NCBI GenBank assembly: GCA_036265935.1
Contig: DATAOB010000007.1
Location: 1-12,468 of the forward strand
Direction of reading: 5' to 3'
DNA: 12,468 bases
Source of the DNA: JAFASC01 sp036265935
GTDB lineage: Bacteria; Pseudomonadota; Alphaproteobacteria; Rhizobiales; Beijerinckiaceae
The first letter of the stretch is position 1, and every line of letters starts with the position of its first letter. Both the position numbers and the translations under genes were made by a program. Shown in pieces: positions 12,424-12,468 of this stretch. Below the pieces are notes generated by a model that saw only the letters and a list, made by a program, of their open reading frames with translations, searched no databases and was not told the origin of the DNA.

Positions 12424-12468
12424 TCACGCCGGAATCAGCGCGACGAGATCGCCGCCGTAACGGGCCAG
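12424..12468 (-). pseudogene. C-terminal fragment resembling a broken GGDEF signature
   Basis: From the window edge the minus strand reads LARYGGDLVALIPA and then TGA. This closely resembles the diguanylate cyclase active loop (RYGGDEF followed by a VALIP-like strand), but the Glu of GGDEF is missing and a stop comes 7 codons after the Asp, where a real GGDEF domain continues for roughly 70 more residues. It may be the end of a truncated, degenerate GGDEF protein. With only 14 codons visible, an unrelated C-terminus is also possible. Confidence 0.4.

Overview
The window looks like chromosomal DNA of a high-GC alphaproteobacterium, most likely order Hyphomicrobiales (Rhizobiales), near the Bradyrhizobium/Xanthobacteraceae families. 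The reasons are the gatCAB and ruvX protein sequences, the placement of a UPF0173 hydrolase between ruvX and gatC, the DUF7662-type protein, and the small Gly/Tyr-rich secreted proteins. This assignment is from protein resemblance, not from a search.

Layout. (1) 1-515, minus: a decayed 5' part of a copper P-type ATPase gene (YHS domain, heavy-metal-binding motif, first membrane helix) with four visible frame breaks. (2) 528-2990, minus: an operon of an MFS transporter, a dienelactone-hydrolase-family enzyme (TTG start) and a small stand-alone cyclic-nucleotide-binding-fold protein, tightly coupled; a promoter is visible upstream. (3) 3114-4188, plus: a DUF4188 protein and a small secreted Pro/Ala-rich protein. 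(4) 4310-4645, minus: a very basic histone-H1-like protein with three 13-residue repeats and its own terminator. (5) 4646-5277: a long stretch without a convincing gene. (6) 5278-10838, minus: UPF0173 hydrolase, gatC, gatA, then gatB, i.e. the tRNA-dependent amidotransferase that makes Gln-tRNA(Gln) and/or Asn-tRNA(Asn). gatA and gatB are separated by about 1.5 kb of accessory DNA: a Uma2-family nuclease-fold gene on the plus strand, and a toxin-antitoxin-like pair (DUF7662-domain antitoxin candidate plus PIN toxin) on the minus strand. (7) 10940-11416, plus: ruvX. (8) 11450-12315, minus: two tandem paralogous secreted Gly/Tyr-rich proteins, each followed by a near-identical terminator. (9) 12424-12468, minus: a fragment resembling a GGDEF signature that lacks the Glu and stops soon after.

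The most interesting part is the DUF7662-PIN module. Its 23-bp perfect inverted repeat (9-bp arms, 5-bp spacer) overlaps its own -10 box, its Shine-Dalgarno sequence and the gatA stop codon, and its -35 box (TTGACA) lies inside the last codons of gatA. The module therefore appears to have landed exactly at the 3' end of an essential gene, possibly giving GatA a new C-terminal tail. All functional statements rest on motif recognition by eye; no searches were run.
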